49,232 nucleotides of DNA from Rhizomucor pusillus (lineage: Eukaryota; Mucoromycota; Mucoromycetes; Mucorales; Lichtheimiaceae): positions 1-49,232 of the forward strand of contig FWWN02000543.1 in the NCBI GenBank assembly GCA_900175165.2, given 5' to 3'. Shown piece after piece: positions 1 through 11,984 of the stretch (position 1 is the stretch's first letter; every line of letters begins with the position of its first letter). Both the position numbers and the translations under genes were made by a program. The notes beneath the pieces are model-generated. The model was not told the DNA's origin and made no database searches. It worked only from the letters and a program-made list of their open reading frames with translations.

Positions 1-1598
1 AGCCACGGACAGCCCAAGCTCACAGGTCTGTTTCGGTGGACCGTTTTGGTACGACTGTGTAACCATCGTTGACAACAGCTTGACAATATTTCCAGCAAAA
101 GGCGAATTTCACTCGATACAGTGATCTCGTCCTCCATCCGCATCAAACTTTGTACGCACGTTGCTCTGCCGGGTTGCCAAATTTGGCATATTAGCAAAAG
201 CAGCAGCGGCAGCAGTAGCTTTTGATCAGTAAGCATGAGTGAAGAAGACAGAGCGCAGACCAAACGTTGCTGCTCTGCGCCGTCACTGCATCGTACATAC
301 TTTTGCTTTCCATCTGCGTCGACGCCATCTGAGGCCTCTCGCGCAGCTGCACTTCCATGGGCATCACCGCCCGGTCGAGCTGTCTTGCACCTTCATCCTG
401 GCTACCTCCACAGCAGCCTTGCAAGTTCTCTTTTACACCGCTCCCTGGCCACCTCGCGAAGATAAGTGGTCACTCTATGGTCTCTTCTTTTGCGCCATAC
501 ACGCCGAAAGAGTGAGAGAGAGAGGGGGGAGAGAGGGTGGGGCATGTCAAACATTTTCAACTGCTCTTTCTCAACTTTTTTGCCATGAAAGCTGGCAGAG
601 CGTACGGATGCACGTCGGCAACCTGTAGCATTGATTTATGAAGCTGGTTTTAGCAGATATTGTGATTTGATTTTATTTTGTAATATTTATGTCCATGGAA
701 ACATTTCGTCCTCGAGGGGGAAGTGCTTTTTCTCCAGAAAAGTGCACGGTGCATGGAAGAGAGGGAATTTAAAGCTAGACTGATCTTCTTGACAAAAGAG
801 ACGTCGCTTTCAGTGGTCGGGCAAGACGCTCGCAGATCTTTTGGGAACGACGGCATTGTTCTCAAATCGAGGACATTGTTTTCCGGTACATAAAGACAGA
901 GCATAAATACTCATTCACTTTCGCAAAATTTTCCGCAATCTACCAAAATGCAATGATTGTTGCCCACTTCTCTTCGTCGCTTGCGAAGATACGGTTTCAA
1001 TCGCCACCACATGGAGCCAAGTCTGGGAGCGTCGTAACTGGCCTCACCGTCTATCTGGACAAGTCTGCAAACAAGGAAATAGACCTTTTTTTTCTTCCTG
1101 CCAGAGGCTCGGTCGTATTCCTATTCATACTTCCTAATTCCTAGTTCCTATTCGTGATCCGTGATGGTATCAATGCAAGCTCTTTGTATGGAAACCTCCT
1201 ATGTTGAAATGAACGGTTGAATGTATAAAGTTCTTTCGGATGGAAACATACTGTACTATATTGGAATGAATAGTAGGAACGCAATATGAGGATCTGTGGA
1301 TTAAGAATTTGTGTTCCGGAAGCCCCCATCACGCTCCAACACGTTGAGAAGATAAAGAGATAAACGCTACTGTTATGGACTAAGGCGAAATGCCGGGCGT
1401 GTGTGCGCCACCACCAAATCAAGAGTGAGAGATATAAAATAGATGGCTTTTTTTTCTTTCTTGGAAGCGGGCTCCCCAACAAATCCGCAGACCGTCTTCT
1501 TATACTTAGTCGTAGATTCCTAGTAAAGAATTCTCCCGTAAACTTTCGAGTCTCGCTATTTTCAAGCTTGTAACCGAAGCCTTGAAATCGTCGGGGAT
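1..1598. repeat. Left arm of a perfect 1,598-bp terminal inverted repeat
   Basis: Each base p in this arm pairs with base 49233-p at the other end of the window. I compared the outermost 60 bases, the inner boundary and several internal stretches, and found no mismatch or gap. Identity stops sharply: 1598 is the last matching base and 1599 already differs from the complement of 47634. The arm holds only short, mirrored open frames with no recognisable domain, and a purine-rich GA tract near 514-540. I see no transposase, integrase or telomere-like array. It could be a copy of a dispersed repeat, the end of a large inverted-repeat element, or one repeat placed at both ends of an assembled contig. 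Confidence 0.95.
514..541 (+). repeat. GA-rich simple repeat inside the left inverted-repeat arm
   Basis: A purine tract of GAGAGAG and GGGGGGAGAGAG type. The mirrored CT-rich copy lies at about 48692-48719 in the right arm. Confidence 0.7.
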
Positions 1599-2202
1599 CC
1601 ACTGCAATACAGTAGATTGGGAATATTCTCAGCATATTCGCAACTCGCTTCGAGGAAAATTACGGAAACACTATACTGCTTAGTGAAGCAATCCGTTAGA
1701 GACGATAATTTTCGGAAATTGTAAGCGAATTTATCTTATAGCAATATCTGTTTGAATACTACATTGCGGGTAGCAGAAGGAATGGATGAGGTAGTTTGTG
1801 GATAGAGAGTGTGTTTAGTGATCTGTTTCGAGTGAAGAACCGTCTATATGTTTGTAAGTTAAAACGATGGAATGGAAAGATTAACTCGCTTATTCTTTAT
1901 AAACGGCTTGGTCCTGAAAGTAGAGTATACGTCAAATTCCTATCTAAAAACAAATAGGTTTGCCAAGAAATTGACAATGCACACAGCAAATAGGATCGAT
2001 ACTGGATGAACCTGTGGACGCTGATCTGCCTCGCTTGTATAAATGTAAAGAGCAAATACAATGATAAATGGTGATCAAAAGAAACTTGCGTATCAGCAAT
2101 AACAGCTGTAAGAAGCACAGAACCGTCCAGCTTCGACCTAAAATAAGCTCCGCATTTTGTGCACTTTCGACAACAGTTTCTGATCGTTATTGAAATCTTG
2201 CG
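1599..2202. other. Intergenic: upstream region of SLT11, no gene seen
   Basis: AT-rich sequence between the left repeat arm and the first gene. Short open frames on the minus strand here have no recognisable domain or plausible exon structure. It presumably holds the promoter of the gene starting at 2203. Confidence 0.6.
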
Positions 2203-3819
2203 ATGAGTTTAACAAAGGCTGATCCAAACAAACAAGGATGGGAAGAATCGGTACGTGGCTATACGTTGTAGGAGCTTTTAAATGATTTCTTCTTGCTGAC
2301 ATTGCTGTAGGAATTCCCGATCGTGTGCGAGACGTGTCTAGGCGACAATCCCTATGTTCGAATGGTAAAGAAACAATGCAGAAGGAAAAGGTCAATACAG
2401 TTCATGCTGATATAAACTATGTAGACCAAAGAATCGTTTGGAAAAGAATGCAAGGTACAGCAAGCGCTGCAGAGTCACAATTGTATATTGGCATTTTTTT
2501 CTAATGTGATTGCGATAGATTTGTTCACGACCGTTCACAGTCTTTCGATGGCTTCCTGGTACAAATATGAGATATAAAAAGACAGAGATCTGTCAAGTCT
2601 GTGCCAAAGTCAAGAATGTATGCCAAACTTGTATTTTGGATCTACAGTACGGTGAGTTTTCAAATTGAATGGAGAGTGGATAAGGTTACTGATAGATAAT
2701 TATACAGGTCTTCCCGTGCAAGTCCGAGATAGCGCTTTGAAGCTGGAACAGGAAGCACCTAACAGTGACATAAACCGCCAGTATTACGCACAAAATATGT
2801 CTGGAAAAGTAATGTCTCTCTGCATATATTCAACTTAATTTGCATTAGGAAAACTGATCGTTATTACCTAGCTCGAGGACGATAAAAGCATATACGATCC
2901 ATCACGACTGTCTCCAGCACACAAAGAAATCCTTCGACGACTAGCACGCAGCGAACCCTATTACAGACGTAATCGCTCCCATATTTGCAGCTTTTTCGTT
3001 AAAGGCGAATGCAAGCGAGGAAACGAATGTCCTTACAGGTGAGGCGGGTCTATGGGAATTCGGCAGAGCGCACAACGTTTTAAACTTTGCATTGTTAGAC
3101 ACGAGATGCCTTCAGAAGGCGACTCCGCACTCTCGCAGCAAAACATTCAAGATCGTTACCATGGTAAAAACGATCCCGTGGCTCAAAAGCTTCTTGGAAG
3201 GATCCAAAAATCATCGCCTCTCCAGCCGCCAGCTGATAAGACCATTGTAAGCAAGACTGTGAATAAGCATGGGAGTCATTACTAAGTCAAGTATTACGTA
3301 GACTTCGTTGTTCATTACTGGAGTTGAAGAAGATATCCTCGAAGCAGATTTGAGGTAAACATCTAACGGCAATATCGATTGTGTGAACTTCATCTCACAC
3401 TCAATTTCCAGGGAATACTTTGAACAATATGGTAAACTCAAGTCAGTAGTAATAATGCACAAAACCAAATGCGCGTTCGTCAACTTTGCCACCCGAGCAT
3501 CTGCTGAAATAGCAGCTGAGCGCATTGAAGACGCCGGTTTGAAGATTAAAGAGCGATCGTTACGGGCTACTTGGGGAAAGCCCAGACCGCAAGGCCCAAA
3601 GGCAGCTGAAGCAAAGCAGGCCGACGGTAACGTTGAAAATATGCAGAAAATTCAAAATTGCGCGCGCAATTAAATATATACTATACTCTAGGACAAACTG
3701 CAACAACGGGATTGGGTTCCATGCAGATACCAGCTCCACCATCTGTCAAAGCTACCGGCGAATCTGTAAAATATCCAAGCCAAGATCCAACAGCCCAAGG
3801 CTCCCGATCAACTGCGTAG
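2203..3819 (+). CDS. SLT11: Pre-mRNA splicing factor SLT11/Ecm2 (RBM22/Cwf5 family)
   Basis: A spliceosome component of the Ecm2/Cwf5/RBM22 family, which contacts U2/U6 RNA around catalytic activation. Ten exons join to 358 aa: 2203-2250, 2311-2364, 2425-2454, 2519-2651, 2708-2808, 2872-3038, 3099-3246, 3302-3354, 3412-3626 and 3692-3819. The N-terminus contains the family's Cys-rich module ([13 protein letters not shown], then CKIC, EICQVC and NVCQTC pairs). A CCCH-type finger follows ([19 protein letters not shown], about residues 160-180). Next comes one RRM with RNP2-like TSLFITGV and RNP1-like KCAFVNFA, then a short low-complexity tail. The start ATG leads directly into the family's typical opening ([16 protein letters not shown]). 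Poly(A)-type AATAAA occurs downstream at 4101. Intron density is high, including a 30-nt third exon. Identity is firm from the domain order. Confidence 0.95.
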
Positions 3820-4260
3820 TTAATGAAATCAACATAGTAGAAAACGATGTCAATAAAAAAGCATCGGCTACACCCGCTCCCTTTTAGATTGACGTGCAAT
3901 CATGCCAGTCAGACTCTCGTTTCAGCAAGTCAGTTTAGTCATTGTCTGAATATGGACAGCAAACTTGGGAGAAATCGATCATTGTTCGCAATCATATATA
4001 ATCAATCACCTTAAATCGAAGAAGTTTTTGAAGACTGCTTTGTATGGTATATAAGCATTTCGAGTCATATGTACACAAGATTTTTTCAAAAAAATGTATC
4101 AATAAACTTGTTGATGATATATCACAGTTCATTGTCCAAGTGATCTACAGATTTGGGATCGCCGCCATTTACCCCGAAATTGGTTGCACAACCCAGCAGC
4201 AGTAGCAGCAGCGAAAAAAAGAGAACCTGACTTTCCACCAGGTGCTGCTCGAGGCACATA
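3820..4260. other. Intergenic: SLT11 3' region and GT15-A promoter
   Basis: AT-rich. Contains AATAAA at 4101-4106 and an earlier AATAAA-like run near 3850, both inside or downstream of the SLT11 3' end. I see no gene here on either strand. Confidence 0.6.
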
Positions 4261-5723
4261 ATGTCCTTCATTTCGCCCAGCCAGCGAAAATCTGTTCTAT
4301 TTCTCCTCACCGTAGTGCTATTGTTAATTTGCCTGCAACTGTCACCATTTCGGATACGTCAATCGCAGCTAGGCACACCAACGTCAAAAGAAATTCACTC
4401 GTCATCGGAAACAGAAGATTTGCGCACAGACGATGATCAAGCACCTTGGGAGAACCCTTACCGCGTTCGTGCAGCATTCGTTATACTGACAAGGAATTCA
4501 GAACTGGACGCTCTGCGGAAAACAATGCAGCAGCTGGAAGCCCGGTTCAATAGAAAGTTCAACTATCCCTATGTATTTTTGAACAATGAAGAGTTTACCG
4601 ACGAGTTCAAGCAACTGACTGCAGGGCTGACAAAAGCCAAAGTACAATACGGTAATCAAGTGTGGATATATAAACATGCCCCAGGTTGGATGTAATCATT
4701 CTCATTGTATGTCACACACAGGACGGATACCTCGCGAGCATTGGAGTTACCCCGACTGGATAGACCAGGAAAAGGCCGCGCAGGTGCGGCAAGAGATGGG
4801 CAACCAGGGAATCATTTACGGAGATAGCGAGTCGTATCGGCACATGTGCAGGTTTGAAAGCGGATTCTTCTATCGCCATCCGTTAATGGAGCAGTACGAT
4901 TACTACTGGTAAAAATTTATAGAATCTCTTTCGTGTGTTCGAAAAAACGGTTCCTGAAAAACGTTTCGTTAGGCGAGTCGAGCCTGGAGTAGAATTCTAC
5001 TGCGATCTAGACTACGATCCTTTCCTGTACATGCAAGAAAACAACAAAAAATATGGTAACTGCAACAGATGTAATAGCGTGCATAAATGATACAAGGGGC
5101 TGATTCGACTGGAAACTACTAGGCTGGACCATTTCACTTTTAGAATACGAATCAACTATTCCTACATTGTGGGAAACCACCCGTAGATTCATGGCAGAGC
5201 ATCCTCAGATGATTCCGAAGAACAACATTATGCGATTTATTTCTGATGATAACGGACAATCATACAATCTATGCCATTTCTGGAGCAATTTTGAGATTGG
5301 AGACCTCAATTTTCTGCGTGGACCTGAATACAGCGCGTACTTTGATTACCTCGACAAAGCGGGCGGCTTTTTCTACGAAAGGTGCGTGATAGCGTCTTTT
5401 ATGTTACCGATTTATACCTGACGTTTTAATGCCTTGGCTTAGATGGGGTGATGCACCTGTGCATTCAATTGCTGTTAGCATGTTCTTGAACAAGACAGAA
5501 GTGCATTTCTTTGACGATATCGGTTATCGCCACGACCCGTTTATGCATTGCCCGCTTGACCGCCGCATGCAAAAGAAATGTACATGCAACATTGACGAAA
5601 ATTTTGGTCAGTATACAACTCTATAAAATATATGTGAGAAAATATATGGAAGAGAGCTAACGGCGGTTGCAATTTTTAGATTTCACTGGGTACTCTTGTA
5701 TGAATAAATGGCTCGCGGCATAG
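4261..5723 (+). CDS. GT15-A: Kre2/Mnt1-type alpha-1,2-mannosyltransferase
   Basis: Glycosyltransferase family 15 enzymes transfer mannose from GDP-mannose to O- and N-glycans in the Golgi lumen. Six exons (4261-4651, 4722-4908, 4973-5055, 5123-5381, 5443-5606, 5680-5723) give 375 aa. A short cytoplasmic tail and one hydrophobic segment (about residues 12-30) make a type II signal anchor, followed by a short stem. The catalytic domain carries the family motifs in order: [75 protein letters not shown] (with the conserved Glu), [16 protein letters not shown] and DIGYRHD. All key motifs are intact, so I expect an active enzyme. It lies about 15 kb from the other three GT15 genes in this window. 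Confidence 0.93.
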
Positions 5724-5949
5724 CGCCAGCGTGAATAAAAAATCGGAGTCTGTGGAACAAGCAACACCACAACAACATTTGGACAAATTTCTCGTTTCTT
5801 CCTTCGTTTGTCTATCTATCAACTATACCAAAAACCTCGATCGAAGCAGCGTATTAAGGATAGTTTAGAGTCACATAGGCTTTAGCAGTTGAAAAAAAAG
5901 AAATAGCCGCCATATTTGCTATCCATTTCGGGTTCTAAGCACGAATCGT

Positions 5950-8900
5950 ATGTCGACAACCCAGAAAGTACCAGAAGTCTCGGAGCCTTCGAGCGACTCT
6001 TCAGAGGTAACCCCCTCGCAGCAAAGGCATAGGTTCAAGCTGTTCCAGCGCCGAGGCTCCGGGCTCAAACTGTTTCGAAGACCATCGCGATCACCGCCAT
6101 CTCCATCGGGACACTATCCAACTGCCCAACCTCACTCGAGCTCTTCAGAGACGACGACATCGCAGACGCCCCAGAGCGAGCTGCCTACAGCGTACTCTCA
6201 GCTGGATATCTCATCTTTGGATGCAATGGCTCTATCGCGGCTCGTTTTGCGCGTTTCTGTCCAGCGTGGCCGTCATCTGGCTGCAAATGTTGAGGTGAGT
6301 CTATTTTAGGTTTAGGCAACTTTATCCAATTTAGGGTGGTGGGGTGCAGTGGGCTTGTCTCTTCGTCTGTGTTGCTTCCCTGTTGGGGGTTAGGGGGGCA
6401 ATGATGCATGCTGCTACTTTGCATGGGAAAAAATATTATGCGCAGCGATTAACTCTTGCGTTGTTAGGAAAACTCAATCAATCCATACGCAATCCTGAGC
6501 TGCGCAGGACGACGGCAACGCACCCAAGTCGTCCGGAAAACCGAAAACCCAGATTGGGAATGCACATTTGACGTTTGCTTAGCAGGCACAGGATCCCGGA
6601 GCAGCAGGAAACGGCAGCAGATTCTTCTGACCAATGGGCTCGTCTTGACAGTCTGCACCAAGGATCGGTTCAAATCTGTCATTATCGGGCAGGTGCATAT
6701 CCCAATTGAGGATATATTCCAGGAAGACGACACTGTAGCTTACGACGCTAGCAACAATGAGGTTTGCAAACAAGAATTGTATTACATTTAGCGGAACAAC
6801 AAAATTATTTCTAACACAACATTTTTTGCCGTTTTACCCTACTCTCCTCTTGGCGTGGGTTGTCACACATCGAATAATAGGCTAAATGGTATCCTCTCCG
6901 AGAAGCTGGTCAGCGACGTCGACGTCGACGTCGACGTCAATTTCGCCTGCGCCGCAAAAGGGCAGCATCGCAGCAACAACAACAACAACAGACCGACCTA
7001 TCAGAAAACGAATCGCACACATTCCAGGATATATTTGGCAGAGTGGAGATGAAGATAGGTCTGGTGTATCAGCCAGACAAATCAGACGACAGCGTCGCTG
7101 TAGATGACGTACCCGGTGAAGAAAAGCTACGCGAATTATGGAAACTATTTTTGGATAGTATGCGTTTGCAATACGGTTTGAATGTCACGGAAACAGCTGA
7201 TGAGAGCTCGTCCTCACTCCCATCCGACGTCGACAATCTTCGTATCACACCGTCGGAAAGCTGCCCTGAAAATATGCAGGACCTCAAACAGCGCAGTCGC
7301 CGGCGACGTTTCAGAAGAAGACAGTCAAACTCTGCATCTCCAAAAGCAGCAGCGGATGGTACTACTAGGAGACGACGCCGCATAGTCCCCAGAAGATTGC
7401 GAAGAAGAACGAGTCGCTCTGCCCAAGTCGCCAGATTTTACTCGGACGTCGTTGGTGTGATGTTTCTGGAAGTATCGCACGCTAATGATCTGCCACCAGA
7501 AAGAAACAGTAAGTGTGTACAGTGTTCTCGTCACAATTCCCAGCATTTATATTGTACTCCAGTGACTCGGACAGGTTTTGATATGGATCCTTTTGTTATC
7601 ATTTCGTACGGCACGCATACCTTCCGCACACGAACAGTTCGGCACAATTTGAACCCTACATGGAACGAGAAATTGTATTTCCATGTGCGACGGCATGAGG
7701 GCAACTACAAGCTCAAATTTGCAATTTACGACCACGATAGATTGTCGAACAATGACTATGTAGCCTGGAGAGAGGTTCCGATTATGGATATAATCAAGGA
7801 ATCTCATGATACCACGGAAAAAATTATCGCCACCGAGATACCCGCAGAAGCAATTGAGGCAGATATGGGACTACATACCGTTGCATTGGAAATGGTCAAC
7901 AAGTCCAAATGGCAGGACAAGCTCTATCCTACGCTTACCTTCCGCGCTAAATTCGTGCCATACCCGGAAATGCGCAAGATGTTTTGGGTTGCGCTTGCAA
8001 AGACCTATGATATCGACGGAGACGGATCTCTGAGTCGCCTCGAAGTACAATCTATGCTGGAAAGTTTGGGATCTACTATATCAGAGCATACGCTGAACGG
8101 TTTCTGGTCCCACTACGGCAAAGATCCAGAGACGGACGAGTTGACAATGGAAGAGCTTGTCGAGAGTCTCGAAAGCTTCATGCTATCGATCGATCGTGCG
8201 CCCACGCCTGCCATGCGAATCCCTAGCAGAGAACTTATCTCGGTCGATGGCCACGGCGACGCTGCGGCAGATTCTTCTTCCTCATCTTCTTCCGATGCCG
8301 AAGATACAGAGAGCATACAATCGGATGATTTTGAGGATGTTGAACCTGGCTTGACCGACGACGATGAAGATGAATACTACTCTCTTGTTTACGACGACGA
8401 CGATGATGATGACGAAGAAGAACCAATGGCAAGTTCTGGTTCACCATCGGACGATGCAGATATGGATGAAATTCTAGAAGAGGCAAAAGGCGTACAATAT
8501 GCAGGCGTATCCAGTCAGCAGCGGCCGCTAGAAGGCACTTTGACGCCTAGCAATGAGGAAGGACATAGGCGTGAAGATCACTCGAACGAAAAGGTCATAC
8601 GTCTTGCAGAGTGCCCGATCTGCCATCGGCCAAACTTGTCACGTCGAGCACAGATGGACATTGTTACACATGTTGCTACATGTGCTGCTAACGATTGGAC
8701 TACAGTCGACCGTTTCATCATGGGCAACTTTGTCACCGAGGCCTATGCGCAGAGAAGGTAGGCAAACAAGTCAGCCTCTGGCAGATCGATTTTTTAAGTT
8801 GGATTCTTTAGATGGTTTGTCAAGTTAGTGAGCAAGGTCGGATACGGTCGGTACCAGCTGGGACGGGTAGGTTTCGATGTTAGCCCTCATGAACTTTTAC

Positions 8901-10081
8901 AATGACACTTAAAGGCGTGTCCAGGACAATGCAAATATTATCGTCCAAGATAGACTTAGCGGCCAATTGATTGAAGAAAGGATGAGCGTTTACGTGCGTC
9001 TGGGTATGCGACTCCTTTACAAGGGCATGAAAACTGGAATTCAGTCAAAAACAGGTATGGAAGCACCATCATCCCGTTGTATGTTGACAGATGCTGATAT
9101 ATTTCCTTTATCACAGCTCAGCGCATTTTGACCAATTTAACGATAAAGCAAGGCAAAAAATACGACTCACCATTGTCAGCGCGCGAGATTCTACCATTCA
9201 TAAAGTTCCACAAACTCGATATGAGTGAAGTCCTTGAACCGATAGAAAATTTCAAGACCTTCAATCAATTCTTTTACCGCAAGCTCAAACCGGGCGCACG
9301 ACCATGCGAACACCCTGATAACCCACGTGTCATTGTCAGCCCTGCAGACTGCCGTATGATGGCATTTGATACCATCGATGATGCCACCCGCTTGTGGATC
9401 AAGGGTCTAGAGTTTAGCGTAGACAAGCTGCTAGGCAATGAAGAAAAAGCAAAGGCCTTCTACGGCGGATCGCTAGGTATATTCCGCCTTGCTCCACAAG
9501 ATTATCATAGGTAAGCAAAATCTACACGAAAACACTGTGTATATGGTAATAACTCGGAACCGCAACAGATTTCACTCGCCCGTGGATGGTGTTATTACAG
9601 ATATCACGTATATAAGCGGTAATTATTACACAGTAAACCCAATGGCTATACGAACTACGTAAGTTGCAATATCGATTGAGGAAAACAAGGTATGTAATTA
9701 ACGCTGGTGCTTAGCCTCGATGTTTACGGTGAAAATGCGCGTGCCATTGTGCATATGGATACGGATGAATTTGGAAAGGTCGCGGTCGTATGCGTCGGTG
9801 CCATGATGGTTGGATCGATTATACTGACGGCTAAAATGGGCGATCGATTGGCAAGAACCGATGAACTCGGTTACTTTGCTTTCGGAGGCAGCACTTTGGT
9901 TGTCTTGTGGGAGAAGGATACAATGACGTTTGACGATGATCTTTTGGAAAACTCGAAAAAGGCGCTGGAGACCTTGGTAAGCAATTTATCGAACGCTTAC
10001 ACGCACTCAAATCTCATACGACGATCACTACAGGTTCGCGTTGGCAACCGCATTGCAACGTCCGTAAAAGAAGACAAGTAA
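5950..10081 (+). CDS. PSD2: Phosphatidylserine decarboxylase, PSD2 type (C2-C2-EF-hand)
   Basis: Converts phosphatidylserine to phosphatidylethanolamine in the endomembrane system. Ten exons (5950-6294, 6468-6761, 6881-7508, 7563-8757, 8812-8866, 8925-9054, 9117-9510, 9569-9658, 9715-9976, 10034-10081) join to 1,146 aa, a normal PSD2 length. Order: disordered basic N-terminus; first C2 domain (about 95-220); an Arg/Gln-rich linker; second C2 domain (about 340-470, with [13 protein letters not shown] and NPTWNE); EF-hand-like [12 protein letters not shown]; a long Asp/Glu/Ser linker; then the decarboxylase. The catalytic part has SPADCR, the RFHSPVDG histidine and a GGST self-cleavage site ([12 protein letters not shown]) whose Ser becomes the pyruvoyl group. 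The open frame continues through 7509-7562, but a clean 54-nt GT-AG intron there restores a normal C2 strand. Identity is firm. Confidence 0.95.
6914..6938 (+). repeat. GACGTC hexamer repeat inside PSD2 exon 3
   Basis: Four overlapping or tandem copies of the palindromic hexamer GACGTC. In the coding frame they encode part of a run of seven arginines. A CAA run encoding glutamines follows closely (about 6971-6990). Simple-repeat expansion within the inter-C2 linker is the likely origin. Confidence 0.8.
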
Positions 10082-10868
10082 CACCACCACCATTACTGTA
10101 ATATTGTAGTTAGCACTCTTAATCTCTCTTGTTCTTTTCTTTTCTGTTCAGTTTCTGATATATCGTACTATTTTGCTTTTCTCTAACGAACATATCTTGA
10201 AGCGATACCACCACCTACAATATCTGCTTCGCCACAAAAATGTATTAATAAACGATCAGTTTCTCTCTGTATATCGTTAGCGTTCAAAATGCATCTCGCC
10301 TCTGAGGTTGTCCAGACAACGTGCTTTCGCTTTCGCGACCATTTTATTCATTTCTGTGAGATTAATGCTTCGCCGGAGTGCTACGATGTCAACAGAAAAG
10401 AAGTTCTGTCACTTTCCTTTTTACATGGTAGCTTCAGGTTGCCACTGTGTCACGGACATCCATCCGGAGGTTTACATGCCTATTTCGGAAGAATATAGAT
10501 CCGGCATTTGACTTCCTAACCAACCTTTTTGGTCCTGCCTATACGCGGCACAGAAAAAAATTCTTGATTCTGTAGCTACATTGTCCTAAACCAAGGAGGA
10601 GGAAGTGCGTAACGTAAAATGATATTGATGGTAGTATCTTCTTGTAGGAGGATGATGAGAAATCAGGAGCATCTGCACGGATTCTGCTGAAATTTTGGAT
10701 CGTTTAAAGCCCTCCATGAACCAGGGATGGAGAAAGTACAAATCGTGGCACTTGTTATCGCGGAGGTTGGATATATTCTAACAGTTTCGTTGTCCGTGGC
10801 AGTCAAGACGCTCTGGAAATACAATAAATATAAATGCTATTTTTATCGTATATATTCAAACAAATAAG
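10082..10868. other. Intergenic between two convergent genes; no firm gene
   Basis: 3' regions of PSD2 (+) and the flavoprotein gene (-). AATAAA at 10247-10252 is a likely PSD2 poly(A) signal. A short open frame on + (10308-10511, about 67 aa) has no recognisable domain and I do not call it. A C-box-like ATGATGA followed about 35 nt later by CTGA (around 10650-10690) is too short and lacks a terminal stem, so I do not call a snoRNA. Confidence 0.55.
10247..10252 (+). terminator. Probable poly(A) signal of PSD2
   Basis: Canonical AATAAA 166 bases downstream of the PSD2 stop codon, in an AT-rich 3' region. Confidence 0.5.
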
Positions 10869-11847
10869 TTAGTATAGAGACATATTGTACATAAGTTTCA
10901 AGGGTTCGCATCCTGCACTAGCCATTGATTGTCTTTGAGAGAGTAGGTATAAATCTACCAAAGTTTTGTTATGCATGAAATCACATGGAGGATTGTGGTT
11001 CGCATTCTCTATATTTACCGTTCGTCTTGGAGGGAAAGATGAGTAATCGAAATATTCAACTTCTGAGATCCTGTAGACTAGAAGGCAAAAATTGTCCATT
11101 GCAATATCATGCACCACCTGCAGGGAATCGTTCGGTTTCTGGGAGGTCAGACTTCCAAAAATGGAGCGTCCTGACTCTTGTTTCTCCGCTAAATTGCCTA
11201 ATGATTGGCATGAAAATGCGATGCGATCTGCTTTCGGTACCTCGCCTCTGGAAGGCCAGGTGAAAACAGCTCTTTCTTGATCGCTCAGTGCTTTCCATCG
11301 CCTTTTACGCTCGTTTTCCCAAAAGTCGGCTGCAGCAAGGTCGCTTGATGGTATCTTGGGAGGTGGGAAGCGCGTAACTTGGATCGGGGCAGACGCAATG
11401 TAGAACTTGCCCGAAAATTTAAAGTATTCCTTAGTTTTAGGCATAGTCCTATTGTTAAAGTAAGTCATAAATTGTATCCTAGCATGGGATAGTTCATACC
11501 AGCTAAGCCTGGCGTTAGGGTCTGATTTGATATCACCCATCAAAATGTTGTCATTCATCGCCAACGGGAATTCGATAAAGCGTGGATCTTCCTCCAGAAA
11601 GCCTTGAAATTGTAAACAGTGCATAGACACATCACCAGAGCGCTTTATGTTGGACATGGAAAGGTAGACTATCCACTGTCTATCAGAGTCGCGCGACTGA
11701 AAACTATGCAGCGGAAAGAAACGTACCTGCTTCGTCGCTATACAGGAAGTTTCGGCTGTAACTCTTTTTCAAAATGGGATGCCATGGTGGAGGACTCGTG
11801 GACGGTAGCGGTGATGTCGGTGACGAAGGCGACGATGGTCTTGCCAT
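10869..11847 (-). CDS. Pyridoxamine 5'-phosphate oxidase-like flavoprotein (Alr4036 type)
   Basis: Resembles the PNPOx-like FMN-binding split-barrel family. Many members have no proven substrate, so vitamin B6 oxidase activity is only possible. Two exons, 11847-11744 and 11679-10869, give 304 aa. Exon 1 encodes a Ser/Pro-rich lead and PPPWHPILKKSYSRNF, matching the family's usual opening. The split-barrel core follows: LQFQGFLEED, DPNARLSWYE, KFSGKFYIAS, FWENERKRRWKALSDQERAVFTW, and the late MDNFCLLVYRISEVEYFDYSSFPPRR. The intron (11680-11743) uses donor GTATAG, which is not the commonest donor; I chose it because it joins both parts in frame. A different short first exon cannot be excluded. 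Transcribed head-to-head with SIN3. Confidence 0.8.
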
Positions 11848-11984
11848 CGAGTTTCAGAGAAAGGTGTGCTCTGGGAAGGTAACACAGGTATCTGGAACTT
11901 AAGTGGCTTGATTGCTGGTCGGCGCCGGAGTAGGGAAGCGGGAGCAAAGCTCAGACTTTCAGAAGCACCTCTTTTCCAACCACA
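11848..11984. promoter_or_regulatory. Bidirectional promoter region, flavoprotein / SIN3
   Basis: Only 137 bases separate the start codons of the minus-strand flavoprotein gene and plus-strand SIN3, so the two genes must share regulatory DNA or overlap in their 5' UTRs. I see no clear TATA box. Confidence 0.6.

Noticed and set aside
1..1598. Mirrored open frames in the repeat arms as transposon genes
   Set aside because: No catalytic motif or domain, low-complexity composition, and the same frames appear in both arms simply because the DNA is duplicated.
4122..4310. Minus-strand open frame overlapping the GT15-A start
   Set aside because: It is a shadow of the signal-anchor region and has no exon partners.
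7509..7562. Continuous reading through 7509-7562 in PSD2 as coding
   Set aside because: The frame is open, but the segment has GTAAGT and CAG borders and interrupts a C2-domain strand, so a 54-nt intron is the better model.
10640..10695. C-box-like ATGATGA and CTGA as a C/D snoRNA
   Set aside because: Only about 40 nt apart, no terminal stem and no recognisable rRNA guide.
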